A stretch of DNA of 64,000 bases from Lujinxingia litoralis (GTDB lineage: Bacteria; Myxococcota_A; Bradymonadia; Bradymonadales; Bradymonadaceae): the NCBI RefSeq assembly GCF_003260125.1, contig NZ_QHKO01000006.1:62001-126000 (forward strand), given 5' to 3'. Each line of letters starts with the position of its first letter. Positions within the stretch are counted from its first letter, which is position 1. The notes under the pieces were generated by a model that had not been told where the DNA came from, did no database searches, and worked only from the letters and a program-made list of their open reading frames with translations. Made by a program: the position numbers and the translations under genes. Shown piece after piece: positions 40,584 through 49,479 of the stretch.

Positions 40584-42548
40584 ATGTTCACCCCGCTTCA
40601 CTTCTCCCCTGCGGCCTCGCGTCGTACCACCTTGCTGACCTTCCTGCTGCTGGCGTTGTCGAGCCTGGGGCTGGGCTGCGGCGACGATGACGGCGATGGC
40701 AACCTCTCCGAACTCAACGCCCCCTCGATCCTGGTGTCGCCCTCGGAGTACACCTTCCCGGAGACACCGATTGGCGAGCGTGAAGAGGTGACGTTGACGA
40801 TCAGCAACGGCGGCGCGTCCACGCTCAACATCACGGGGATGGAGCTCGTTGATGAGAGCCCGACGCCGCAGTTTCGGCGAGGCCAGGGGTTCTTGCGCAC
40901 GCTGCAGATTCCCGCCGGTGGGTCGCATGATGTCTCGGTGAGCTACATTCCGGTCAGCGCCGCGCCTTCTCGCGCGGAGATCGTGATCAACTCCAACGAC
41001 CCCAACAATGGTGAGGTCATTGTGGAGTTGAGCACCCCGCAGCTCGGACCGCAGATCTTCAGTCCGCAGATCGTGCGTTTCAACCGCCTGCCCGCGGGTG
41101 AAGAGGCCTGGCAGCGCACCACGGTCAGCAACATCGGGACGACTCCGCTCAACATCTCGGAGGTGTTGTCCGGGCAGAATAGCGATTTTGATATCACCTT
41201 CCCGGCTCCGGGTGCTGAACTGGCCGAGTTGGAGAGTGACACCGATCGATGGCCTGGGACCCTGGAGCCTGGCGAGAGTTTCGACATCCGGGTGTGGTTC
41301 CGGCCGATCAACAACAACCCCTCGACCGGTGAGATCACGATCCTGTCGAACGACCCCCGCAGTTCGACCTTCACGATCGACCTGGTGGGCAACAGCGGTT
41401 CTCCCTGCATGGAGGTCGACTCCGGCGAGCTTCTGGACTTTGGTGCCAGCTCCGCCGGTCAGGTGGGGCGTCGCTCGGTGGTCATCACCAACTGCAGCGC
41501 GGAGACGCCGCTGACGCTGACGGACATCGCCATCACCGAAGACCCCGAAGGGGTGTTCGACCTGAACCTGGAGCCCTTGCCCGGCGCGCTTCCCGCCAGC
41601 CCGGTGATTCTTAACCCCTCGCGTTCGGCGACCTTCCAGGTGCTCTTTGCTCCGGAGTCGGAGACGGCCAGTTATCAGGGGACCATGGTCATTGAGAGTG
41701 ACGACCCGGTCGCTTCGCCCTACGAGGTCGAGCTGATGGGAGAGGGCACCGACAATGAGTGCCCGGTGGCCATCGCCGAGGGGCGCATCGCCAACACCAC
41801 GCGGACCTTCACCGAGGGCACCGCGTTGCCGCTCAATACGATCGAACTCCTGGGTGGGTCGAGCTTTGATCCGGACGGCCAGATTCAGTTCTACGAGTGG
41901 AGCATTCTGGAGGCTCCGGAGAACTCGCAGGCGCGTTTGAGCCCCAGCCCCAACATCCAGGATCCCTCGCTCTACCTGGACCTGGCCGGCACCTACGTGG
42001 TGGAGCTGGTGGTCTTTGATAACCAGGGTGTGGCCAGCTGCGGCGAGTCGGCCACGGTGACGATTCAGGCGATTCCGGAAGATGATGTGCACATTCAGCT
42101 GGTCTGGGATGCCCCCGGGGTGAGCAACCCCACGCCCGACGCCGGTGTGGACCTGGACCTGCACTACCGGCACCCGAACGGTCGCTGGAACGGTGATGGC
42201 AGCGTCTACTGGAACAAGCGCGCCCCGAACTGGGGGAACCCCGAGGATACCCGCGACGATCCTCGCCTGGATATCGACGACACCTGCTGTGGCGGTCCGG
42301 AGAATATCAACCATTCGAATCCGGAGTCGGGGCTGGAGTACGGCGTAGGCGTCTACTACTTCACCGACCGTGGGCTGGGCGCGGCGTATGCCACGGTGCG
42401 CATCTACATTCGTGGCGAGCTTCGCTTCCAGCTGCGCAACAAGTACATCCCCTCGGAAGGGCACTTCTGGCACGTGGCCAACATCCGCTGGCCGAGCACC
42501 GACGTGTACCGGCGCGATGTGCTCGACTTCGGCTTCCCGGTGCAGTGA
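40584..42548 (+). CDS. lipoprotein with choice-of-anchor-D/ASH and PKD-like domains
   Basis: The protein has 654 residues. The signal peptide has a lipobox (SLGLGC) followed by an Asp-rich linker. Three ASH-type domains follow (about residues 45-390), each with SNDP-like motifs (INSNDPNNGEVIVEL, ILSNDPRSSTFTIDLVG, IESDDPVASPYEVELMG). A PKD-like domain (SSFDPDGQIQFYEWSI) comes next. The C-terminal domain has VDLDLHYRHPNGRW and Cys-Cys near ICC-type beta strands, resembling YfaP-like folds. Surface-exposed, probably protein- or sugar-binding. Confidence 0.8.
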   Translation: MFTPLHFSPAASRRTTLLTFLLLALSSLGLGCGDDDGDGNLSELNAPSILVSPSEYTFPETPIGEREEVTLTISNGGASTLNITGMELVDESPTPQFRRGQGFLRTLQIPAGGSHDVSVSYIPVSAAPSRAEIVINSNDPNNGEVIVELSTPQLGPQIFSPQIVRFNRLPAGEEAWQRTTVSNIGTTPLNISEVLSGQNSDFDITFPAPGAELAELESDTDRWPGTLEPGESFDIRVWFRPINNNPSTGEITILSNDPRSSTFTIDLVGNSGSPCMEVDSGELLDFGASSAGQVGRRSVVITNCSAETPLTLTDIAITEDPEGVFDLNLEPLPGALPASPVILNPSRSATFQVLFAPESETASYQGTMVIESDDPVASPYEVELMGEGTDNECPVAIAEGRIANTTRTFTEGTALPLNTIELLGGSSFDPDGQIQFYEWSILEAPENSQARLSPSPNIQDPSLYLDLAGTYVVELVVFDNQGVASCGESATVTIQAIPEDDVHIQLVWDAPGVSNPTPDAGVDLDLHYRHPNGRWNGDGSVYWNKRAPNWGNPEDTRDDPRLDIDDTCCGGPENINHSNPESGLEYGVGVYYFTDRGLGAAYATVRIYIRGELRFQLRNKYIPSEGHFWHVANIRWPSTDVYRRDVLDFGFPVQ

Positions 42549-42593
42549 AGGGCCGAGTTCAGCGTTGCGGGGCGCCTCGATGAGAGCGCCCCG

Positions 42594-42626
42594 TCGTCAC
42601 CCCCACCGAGTTCGGTGGGGGTGACG
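42594..42626. terminator. strong hairpin terminator
   Basis: GTCACCCCCACCGA, a GTTC-like loop and TCGGTGGGGGTGAC form a 13-bp stem about 50 bases after the lipoprotein stop. No T run is present. Confidence 0.7.
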
Positions 42627-42731
42627 TGCTCTGGGGGTAAATCGAGCAGGCTGCGGGGTATATGCGCGTCCGGGGGTGCGACAAGGCCGAGTGTCTATGC
42701 GGTCGAAGTCGTCTCGATGTGCGGAGGTGGC

Positions 42732-42800
42732 GGGGTATGTGCGCGACCGGGTATGTGCGCAACCGCGGGGTATGTGCGCAACCGGGGTATGTGCGCAACC
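42732..42800. repeat. 17-bp tandem repeat inside duplication unit A
   Basis: Four units of GGGGTATGTGCGC(A/G)ACC. The equivalent array in unit B (about 43240-43291) has three. The difference is exactly one 17-bp unit, which points to slippage after the duplication. Confidence 0.88.
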
Positions 42801-42864
42801 GAGGGTGCGACAAGGCCGAGTGTCTATGCGGTCGAAGTCGCCTCGGTGTTCGGAGGTGGCGGGA

Positions 42865-43167
42865 TCAGGGCTGACCGGGCACTTCAAACGCGTAGGTCAC
42901 ACGTTGTTCGGGGCCCTCTCCGGCGCCGGCCGCGCTTCTTACCAGGGTTAGTCCGAGTTCGTCTGCTTTTGCTTCCAGCTCGTTGCGGTCGTGCTTTCGG
43001 GCCATGCAGATCACGGCCCCCTGTGAGGCGATGAAGGGACGCGCGGTTTCCAGCCACTGCAGCGGGGGCTGGAAGGCCTTGGAGATCACCACGTCGAAGT
43101 CGCGTTCGTGCACGTCTTCGATGCGCTCGTTATGAATGGTGACGTGGTTAAGGCCCAGGCGATGGGT
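42865..43167 (-). pseudogene. duplicated 3' fragment of rsmG
   Basis: The minus-strand frame encodes a copy of the last roughly 100 residues of RsmG (VTIHNERIEDVHERDFDVVISKAF onward to the identical C-terminus VTYAFEVPGQP). It starts mid-domain at the duplication junction and lacks the SAM-binding part, so it cannot be active. It differs from the intact gene by at most one base over the shared stretch, so the duplication is recent. Confidence 0.93.
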
Positions 43168-43355
43168 ATATGCGCGTCCGGGGGTGCGACAAGGCCGAGT
43201 GTCTATGCGGTCGAAGTCGCCTCGGTGTTCGGAGGTGGCGGGGTATGTGCGCGACCGGGTATGTGCGCAACCGCGGGGTATGTGCGCAACCGAGGGTGCG
43301 ACAAGGCCGAGTGTCTATGCGGTCGAAGTCGTCTCGGTGTTCGGAGGTGGCGGGA

Positions 43356-43982
43356 TCAGGGCTGACCGGGCACTTCAAACGCGTAGGTCACACGTTGTTC
43401 GGGGCCCTCTCCGGCGCCGGCCGCGCTTCTTACCAGGGTTAGTCCGAGTTCGTCTGCTTTTGCTTCCAGCTCGTTGCGGTCGTGCTTTCGGGCCATGCAG
43501 ATCACGGCCCCCTGTGAGGCGATGAAGGGACGCGCGGTTTCCAGCCACTGCAGCGGGGGCTGGAAGGCCTTGGAGATCACCACGTCGAAGTCGCGTTCGT
43601 GCACGTCTTCGATGCGCTCGTTATGAATGGTGACGTGGCTAAGGCCCAGGCGATGGGTGACGATCTTCAAAAAGGTCGCGCGCTTGCGACGCGGCTCCAC
43701 CAGGGTGATGGGGAGCTCCTCGTACACGATTTTTAGGACCAGTCCGGGAAGGCCGGCGCCGGTGCCTACATCCAGGATGGGGCCGGCCGGAGGCCGGGCC
43801 TCGGCGGCGACGAGGCTATCGATGAAGAGCTCATCGATGACCTCCTGACGTCCCATCGGGCCGATGAGGTTCATGGCCTCGTTAAACTGCAGAAGCAGCT
43901 CCAGATAATGCTCCAGACGCGCTGAACGCGCCCCGCCGGTGGGCAGGCCGCGCTCGCTCAAGAAGCGCTCGACGTCTTCCAT
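43356..43982 (-). CDS. rsmG: 16S rRNA (guanine-N7)-methyltransferase RsmG
   Basis: The protein has 208 residues. The motifs are MNLIGPMGRQEVIDELFIDS, the SAM-binding LDVGTGAGLPGLVLKI, TLVEPRRKRATFL and VVISKAFQPP, all as in RsmG/GidB. It methylates G527 of 16S rRNA; loss gives low-level streptomycin resistance in other bacteria (known). In many genomes rsmG sits with gidA, parA and parB near the origin, but those are absent here. Its 3' end is followed by the duplicated fragment. Confidence 0.95.
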   Translation of the reverse strand: MEDVERFLSERGLPTGGARSARLEHYLELLLQFNEAMNLIGPMGRQEVIDELFIDSLVAAEARPPAGPILDVGTGAGLPGLVLKIVYEELPITLVEPRRKRATFLKIVTHRLGLSHVTIHNERIEDVHERDFDVVISKAFQPPLQWLETARPFIASQGAVICMARKHDRNELEAKADELGLTLVRSAAGAGEGPEQRVTYAFEVPGQP

Positions 43983-44021
43983 GACTGCTCTCAAGTATCT
44001 AAAACCAACAGAAGGAGGGGA

Positions 44022-46586
44022 TCAGGGCGTCTCCACCCGACTCGGCGCGCGGGGCTCGCGGGGTAGGGAGGGCGATTTGGTCGGGGAGGAGGGGGCTTTG
44101 TGCAGCGTCACGTGGATCCGATGATTGACCACGCCCACCCGCACCAGGCGGGCGGAAAGAGGCCTCGGGGTCTCCAGCAGCGCCCGGCTGATGGCCGTGA
44201 GCACGTGTTTTTCGATGGTGCGTTTGAGCTCGCGGGCGCCAAAACGCTCGCTGAACCCGCGCGCTTCTAGCCACTGGCGGGCGGCGGGGTCAACCTCGAC
44301 CTGGAGGTGGCGGCGTTTAAATCCACGGCGCTCAAAAGCCTTGCGGGTCTCCAGCTCGACCAGGCGTTCCATGGCGTCGGGGCTCAGGGAGTTGAAGACC
44401 AGCACTTCATCCAGGCGGTTGAGGAACTCCGGCGCGAAGAACTCGTGGAGCTTGTTGCGGATATGATCGCCCTGTTCCTGGCGCCGGTCGCCGGAGTTGA
44501 ACCCCGGGGTTTGCATATTCGTGCGGGAGGCGCCCAGGTTGCTGGTGAGAAAGATCAGCGTCTGACGAAAGTCGGTGGTGCGCCCGCGGGCGTCGGTAAG
44601 GCGGCCTTCGTCGAGGATCTGCAAAAAGAGGTTGAAGATCTCGGCGTCGGCTTTTTCGAACTCATCAAAGAGCAGCACCGAGAAAGGCTGATTGCGGATG
44701 GCCTCGGTCAGCAGTCCCTCGCGGTCTTTGTCGTGGGGGGAGCCGATAAGTTTTTCCAGAGCGAAACGTCCCTGATACTCACTCAGGTCAAAGCGAACCA
44801 TGCGCGAGGCTGAGCCGAAGAGGCGCTCGGCCACCAACCTGGTGAAGTAGGTTTTACCCACACCGGTAGGTCCCACCAGGAAGAAGACTCCCAGGGGCCG
44901 TGAGGGGTCGCTCATGCCCGTCTTCACCATGGCCAGGCGATCGACGATGGCGTCGACGGCGCGCTCCTGGTCGATGAGACGCGAGGTGAACCAGGTGCGG
45001 GTCTCTTCCAGATCCAGGGGCAGGGAGTCGTCGAGCAGGTCCAGGCTCATGCCGGTGACTTCGGCCAGGCACTGCGGGATGTTCTTGCTGCGCAGCACAA
45101 GTTCGCCGGAGTCGCTCGACTCGCTGTTCTGCCTCACCGTGAAGTCCACCAGGGCATCCATCAGGTCGCAGGCGCGGCCGGGGGCAAAACTACGGGTGTA
45201 GAAGCTTTCGGCGAAGTCGCGGATCTCTTCCAGGCAGCCCGGCTCGGCGCGCAGGGATCGCTCCTGAGCCTCGTTGGACAGCGTCAGCCGGCGAGCCAGC
45301 ACCGAGAGGGTCTGGTGCTCGTCCATGGGTTGGACTTTGATCTGGCGAAAGAGTCGCAAAAAGCCCGGATCGCGGCTCAGACCCTGCTTGAGGTCTTCTT
45401 CGGTGCACTCGGCGATCATGCGCAGCTGACCGCGTTCCAGGAAGGGTTTGAAGAAGTCGGCGAAGTTTTCATCGCTCTTGGAGTGTGCGCCGGCCCCGAG
45501 CAGATCGTTGGGATTGGTGATGTAGAGCAGGACCCGCTCGTGTTTGAGGATGGCTTCGGCCATCTCCTTGAGCTTGGTTTCCCAGTCGCCAAGATAGCGG
45601 GTGCCGCTGATGAGTTCACTGGTGTTGGTCTCCAGGATCTGCCAGCTGGCGTCGCTCTGGCTGAGCTGGCGCGCGGCTTCGTGGATCAGGGCCGTTTTAC
45701 CCACTCCGGCCTCCCCGACCAGGAGGATGGAGCGGCGGCTGTGGGGATCGCTGAAGTGGCGCACCAGCGTGTCGAGCGTTTCGTCGCGCTCAAAGGCCCG
45801 CAATAGGTGGGGGCGTTCCTCGTCGGTATGCAGGAGACGACCGTATTTATCCAGACCGCGGGTCTGTGAGGAGGTCTTGGAGACGAGCTGCAGTCGTTGC
45901 CAGAGCGTGCTGTAGACTTCCTGAAGGTTGCGGGCTTCCAGGTAGTTGAGCACCAGCCGGCGCTCGCGAGGGGTGAGCTGGTCGGGGAGCTTCTTATACT
46001 GCTCTCGGGTCAGCCGGGGCACCAGGCGATCGAGGATCTCTTCGGCGCTTTGCTGCATCTCAAGCTCGCGCTCCAGCAGGGCCTTGAGCACAACCGGGAG
46101 ACAGCGGGGCGTGCCGACGGCGCGCAGCTGGCTCAGGGCCTGCTCGCGCACCCCGTAGGACTCGTCTTCCATGGCGCGGATGAGAACTTCTTCGAGGTGC
46201 GCGTAGCCGAGATCTCCCAGGGCGACCAGCGCCCGGTAGCGTACATCGGCATCGTAGTCGTGCATGGCGCCCAGGACCGCCTCGGTGGCCGACGCATCGC
46301 CCAAAATGCCCAGCGAGAAGAGCGCCATCTCGCGCACTCCGGCGTGGGGATCGTGGATCAGTGTCACCAACTTCGGGATCGACTCTCGGTCGCCCAGTCG
46401 CCCCAGGTTCGTTGCTGCTGCCATGCGCCGAAGGTGATGGCGGTGGCTCAGGTTCGCACGCAGACATTCCAGGATCGGGGTGCCCAGCGCATAGAGTTGA
46501 TCACGCAGGTCGCGGTAGCGCTCCTCGTCCTCGGTTTCTTCGATTCGATCCAGCAGCAGGCTGGCCAGTTCCAGTGCATCACTCAT
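44022..46586 (-). CDS. HEAT-repeat ClpB-like AAA+ ATPase with altered motifs
   Basis: The protein has 854 residues from ATG 46586, with GGAGG 8 bases upstream. Residues about 30-190 are HEAT repeats (ESIPKLVTLIHDPHAGVREMALFSLG and similar). Two Clp-type AAA+ domains follow. AAA-1 has Walker A GEAGVGKT (about 291-298), but the Walker B position reads LLYITN (about 353-358) where LLFIDE is expected. AAA-2 keeps Walker A GPTGVGKT, Walker B LLFDEFEK, sensor LTSNLG and the Arg finger NRLDE. Its GYVG pore loop is replaced by the shorter HDKDREG (about 618-624). The usual ClpB N-domain is missing. It is probably not a threading unfoldase. Confidence 0.88.
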   Translation of the reverse strand: MSDALELASLLLDRIEETEDEERYRDLRDQLYALGTPILECLRANLSHRHHLRRMAAATNLGRLGDRESIPKLVTLIHDPHAGVREMALFSLGILGDASATEAVLGAMHDYDADVRYRALVALGDLGYAHLEEVLIRAMEDESYGVREQALSQLRAVGTPRCLPVVLKALLERELEMQQSAEEILDRLVPRLTREQYKKLPDQLTPRERRLVLNYLEARNLQEVYSTLWQRLQLVSKTSSQTRGLDKYGRLLHTDEERPHLLRAFERDETLDTLVRHFSDPHSRRSILLVGEAGVGKTALIHEAARQLSQSDASWQILETNTSELISGTRYLGDWETKLKEMAEAILKHERVLLYITNPNDLLGAGAHSKSDENFADFFKPFLERGQLRMIAECTEEDLKQGLSRDPGFLRLFRQIKVQPMDEHQTLSVLARRLTLSNEAQERSLRAEPGCLEEIRDFAESFYTRSFAPGRACDLMDALVDFTVRQNSESSDSGELVLRSKNIPQCLAEVTGMSLDLLDDSLPLDLEETRTWFTSRLIDQERAVDAIVDRLAMVKTGMSDPSRPLGVFFLVGPTGVGKTYFTRLVAERLFGSASRMVRFDLSEYQGRFALEKLIGSPHDKDREGLLTEAIRNQPFSVLLFDEFEKADAEIFNLFLQILDEGRLTDARGRTTDFRQTLIFLTSNLGASRTNMQTPGFNSGDRRQEQGDHIRNKLHEFFAPEFLNRLDEVLVFNSLSPDAMERLVELETRKAFERRGFKRRHLQVEVDPAARQWLEARGFSERFGARELKRTIEKHVLTAISRALLETPRPLSARLVRVGVVNHRIHVTLHKAPSSPTKSPSLPREPRAPSRVETP

Positions 46587-46711
46587 GAAAACGCCTCCAG
46601 AAGATCGGCCGGCATAGGCAACCCGTCCTGAGGTTGCCCGGCTCACCGAGCTCCCACTCTATCGCTGGCCCGGGGGGCTGTACAGCGTGGCGCGCCGCCC
46701 CCCGGACCTGG

Positions 46712-48322
46712 TTATTGAGGCCGAAGTTGGCGCCATAGGCGGGTGATCCGGGAGACGACTCCAGACTCAAAGCGAAGGGCGATGAGGGTATCGAGCAGAC
46801 GCAGTTGACGTTCGGAGTCCTCAAAGCCACGCAGACGCAGGCGACTCCTCGGGTTGACCCGAGCTTCGACGAAAATTTTGCGGCGAGAGGAGGCGCGGAG
46901 CGCGTGGAGGGGGTCGAGGTCGCGGAGGCCGCCGCAGGCGGCCTCGCGCTCGCCGGGCTCCGGCGGCAGGTCGCCGGCCGGCTCATTGATCGCCACTACC
47001 GCCGCCTCAAACTGCTGACCGACCTCCCGGGCGACGCTCACGCTTTTACTAAAGATTGATGCGCGCACCGGTCCCCCCTGTTCCCGGCAGCGCATGGAGG
47101 CTTCGGCCGGCGAACGCATCACGGTGAGCGCTACAATGGGGCCGGGCACCGGCGCCTGCCACAGGCGCATCGTCTCATCGACACCCGCGATAACCGTGGG
47201 TTCAAAGAAGGCTCCCTCACAACGGCGGCGCCGGGAGCCTCCGACCAGCAGCTTCGCGCCTTTCTCCACGGCATCATCGATCAGCTCTTCGAGGTGTTCG
47301 ACCTGTGCGAAGTCGGCCTGCGGCCCCACCTCGATATCCTCGACGCCGGGGACTCCCTGGCGCAGGCGTAGCACTTCGGCGACAACCTGGTCGGTGAAGA
47401 CCGCGGCGATTGACTGCTGGACCCACACCCGGCGGATCGCCGTCTGGCGTCGGCCCGCCCCGCACATCGCGCTCCAGACCACCGCCCGGGCGCTCTCCAC
47501 CAGGTTGGCGTCGTTGAGCACCACGGCCACGTCGGCGCCGGGCGCCCGGCCCCAGATCGGGATCAGGCGTTCGGCCGCCGCGGCGCGAAGTCGACGTACG
47601 GAGGAGGCCGAATGATGGGTGATGATCGCGTCGGCCTGCCGGGCCAGCGCTTCGGCCAACTCGTCGCCGCCGCATACCCCGGTCCACAGGCCGGCGCCTA
47701 CGCCGGCCTGGGCCACCACGTTGGCCACCGAGCTTAAGAGCAGTGGGGCGCCTTCATCACTGACCACCACCACGGCGTTGCCCGCCACCAGCGCGGAGAG
47801 CGCCTGGGCGACGGTGGTTTCCAGCACCTCATAGGAGCTGGCGGCACAGACCACCACGCCGCGGGGCCGCCAGCTCGCAAAGCCGCGCTCGCGTCCCTTG
47901 GCCCAGAGGCCGCTGCCGAGATCGAGCTCCTCATCGCCCAGAAGTTGCGGGGCGCGCCGTAGTACCGTGCGCATCAGCGCCATCAAACGCCACCAGGAGC
48001 GACGGGCTTCCAGCGGCGTCATCCCCAGCTCCTCGACCACCAGCTCCAGAAGATCGTCGCGCCAGGTCATCAAGCCGGCCAGGATCTTGTCGATAACTTC
48101 CACCCGCTGTGTCAGGGGACGCCGCCGCCAGGCCCGTTGCGCCTCCCTGGCCCGCTCCATCACCGCTGGCGCGTGGTGCGCCAGGACTCGCGGAACCTCA
48201 CCGATCGCCAGCTGAGTGGCCGGATTGTAGCTGGTGACAGTCTCTTCGCTGGCGCGCCGAGTCGATTCCGGAGGCAGATCGTTGAGGTCAAGCGTGGGGC
48301 TGTGTCGCGCAGGGATTTCCAT
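46712..48322 (-). CDS. aldehyde-dehydrogenase-fold protein without the catalytic Cys
   Basis: The 536-residue protein has the ALDH fold: N-terminal ATQLAIGEVPR, the cofactor domain RPRGVVVCAASSYEVLETTVAQALSALVAGNAVVV, and the C-terminal RASIFSKSVSVAREVG. The catalytic loop, normally GQxCxAxxR, reads GAGRRQTAIRRVWVQQ, with Gln in the Cys position. The catalytic Glu motif (LELGGK) is replaced by IPIWGRAPG. It is unlikely to oxidise aldehydes, and may bind NAD or be a structural relic. AAGGAG precedes ATG 48322. Last 50 residues are basic and non-ALDH. Confidence 0.85.
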   Translation of the reverse strand: MEIPARHSPTLDLNDLPPESTRRASEETVTSYNPATQLAIGEVPRVLAHHAPAVMERAREAQRAWRRRPLTQRVEVIDKILAGLMTWRDDLLELVVEELGMTPLEARRSWWRLMALMRTVLRRAPQLLGDEELDLGSGLWAKGRERGFASWRPRGVVVCAASSYEVLETTVAQALSALVAGNAVVVVSDEGAPLLLSSVANVVAQAGVGAGLWTGVCGGDELAEALARQADAIITHHSASSVRRLRAAAAERLIPIWGRAPGADVAVVLNDANLVESARAVVWSAMCGAGRRQTAIRRVWVQQSIAAVFTDQVVAEVLRLRQGVPGVEDIEVGPQADFAQVEHLEELIDDAVEKGAKLLVGGSRRRRCEGAFFEPTVIAGVDETMRLWQAPVPGPIVALTVMRSPAEASMRCREQGGPVRASIFSKSVSVAREVGQQFEAAVVAINEPAGDLPPEPGEREAACGGLRDLDPLHALRASSRRKIFVEARVNPRSRLRLRGFEDSERQLRLLDTLIALRFESGVVSRITRLWRQLRPQ

Positions 48323-48576
48323 AGAGAGCTCCTTAAGGCAGTTCGCGGCGCGCACGTCTCCCCTGAAAACAGAGGAGTCGACCCGACCGCGATACTTCCC
48401 AGGTCACTCGCCAGCGCAGTTCATATTGGAATGGGCAGATGGTAGATCCACCAGCGCTCACGTCAAGCCTCAACCCCACGATCCTCCCCCGTCGTTGCTC
48501 CCGCTAACCTTTTAAGCTAAAGGCTCGCCGCGGCGAATATTCGCCCTACGCTTACCCTCGCTTCGCGGAGATCCTG

Positions 48577-49470
48577 ATGAGCTTTGCAGAAAAACCCTAC
48601 GGACAGTTCCTGGGCTCCGGTGAGAGCTTTGAGGCCGCCCGCAACATCCTCTTTGGCATCCCCATGGATTTTACGTGCTGCTTTCGCACCGGCACGCGCC
48701 TGGGGCCGCGCGAGATCCGCTACTTCTCCGACAATCTGGAAGATTACTCGGTGGAGCAGCGCCGGGGCCTGGAGGCCGACACCTTTTATGATGCCGGCGA
48801 TCTGGAGCTGCCCTTTGGCAATCCGGCACAGTGTCTGGATGTCATTGAAGCGGCCGTCGATCAGATCCTGCAGGCCGGCAAACGTCCGGTGGCCATGGGG
48901 GGAGAGCACCTGGTGAGCGCGGGGATTGTGCGCGCCATCGCGAAGCACTTTCCGGATGCGGTGATTCTGCATGTGGACGCGCATTTCGATCTTCGTCACA
49001 CCTACGCCGAGCAGGAGCTCAGCCACGCCACCGCGCTGCGCTTGTGCTGGAACGCGCTGGAAATGAGCGCCGAAGACCAGCCTCCGCGCCTGGTACAGAT
49101 CGGCGTGCGCAGCGGACCGGCCGAGGAGGCCGAGTTCGCGCATCGGCATATCCCCCAGATTCACAGCGAGTCGACTGCGGAGCTGCTGGCAGAACTGGAG
49201 AAGGTGCGCGAGCTCTGGGGCGATCGGCCGGTGTACTGCACCTTCGATATCGACGCTGTGGATCCGGCCTACGCTCCCGGGACCGGGACCCCGGAGCCCG
49301 GGGGGCTGAGCAGCCATCAGGCGCTGGCCATTGCGCGCTTCTTGCCGAGCTTTAAGCACCTGGTCGGATTCGACCTGGTGGAGACCAGCCCACCCCTGGA
49401 TCACGCCGGGATCACCTCGGCGTTGAGCGCCAAGATGATCCGGGAGTTCATGATCGCCACCCAGGCCTGA
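48577..49470 (+). CDS. speB: agmatinase / ureohydrolase
   Basis: The 297-residue protein carries the binuclear manganese motifs of the family: GGEHLV, DAHFDLR, SHAT and FDIDAVDPAYAPGTGTPEPGG. It should hydrolyse agmatine to putrescine and urea, or act on a related guanidino compound. The arginase/agmatinase distinction is by overall similarity. It is divergent from the ALDH-like gene with 254 bases between, in which I see nothing beyond a possible promoter. Confidence 0.9.
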   Translation: MSFAEKPYGQFLGSGESFEAARNILFGIPMDFTCCFRTGTRLGPREIRYFSDNLEDYSVEQRRGLEADTFYDAGDLELPFGNPAQCLDVIEAAVDQILQAGKRPVAMGGEHLVSAGIVRAIAKHFPDAVILHVDAHFDLRHTYAEQELSHATALRLCWNALEMSAEDQPPRLVQIGVRSGPAEEAEFAHRHIPQIHSESTAELLAELEKVRELWGDRPVYCTFDIDAVDPAYAPGTGTPEPGGLSSHQALAIARFLPSFKHLVGFDLVETSPPLDHAGITSALSAKMIREFMIATQA

Positions 49471-49479
49471 GCCGCCGGC

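Larger units (their letters stand above)
42659..43167. repeat. tandem duplication, unit A (downstream copy of the rsmG end)
   Basis: Unit A is nearly identical to 43167-43658. It contains a 65-bp module (GGGTGCGACAAGGCCGAGTG onward) at each end of a short array of four 17-bp units (GGGGTATGTGCGCAACC), then the 3' part of rsmG. Unit B has only three 17-bp units. Other differences are a few bases, including GTGGTTAAG against GTGGCTAAG. Confidence 0.93.

Noticed and set aside
40329..42473. 714-codon frame opposite the ASH lipoprotein
   Set aside because: Arg/Gly-rich antisense shadow; the sense strand has a signal peptide, lipobox and domain motifs.
42559..42887. small His/Arg/Pro-rich ORFs (MSHPR-type) across the minisatellites
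   Set aside because: They are readings of the repeats at 42.6, 43.2, 51.9 and 57.5 kb; same short peptide appears wherever the motif occurs.
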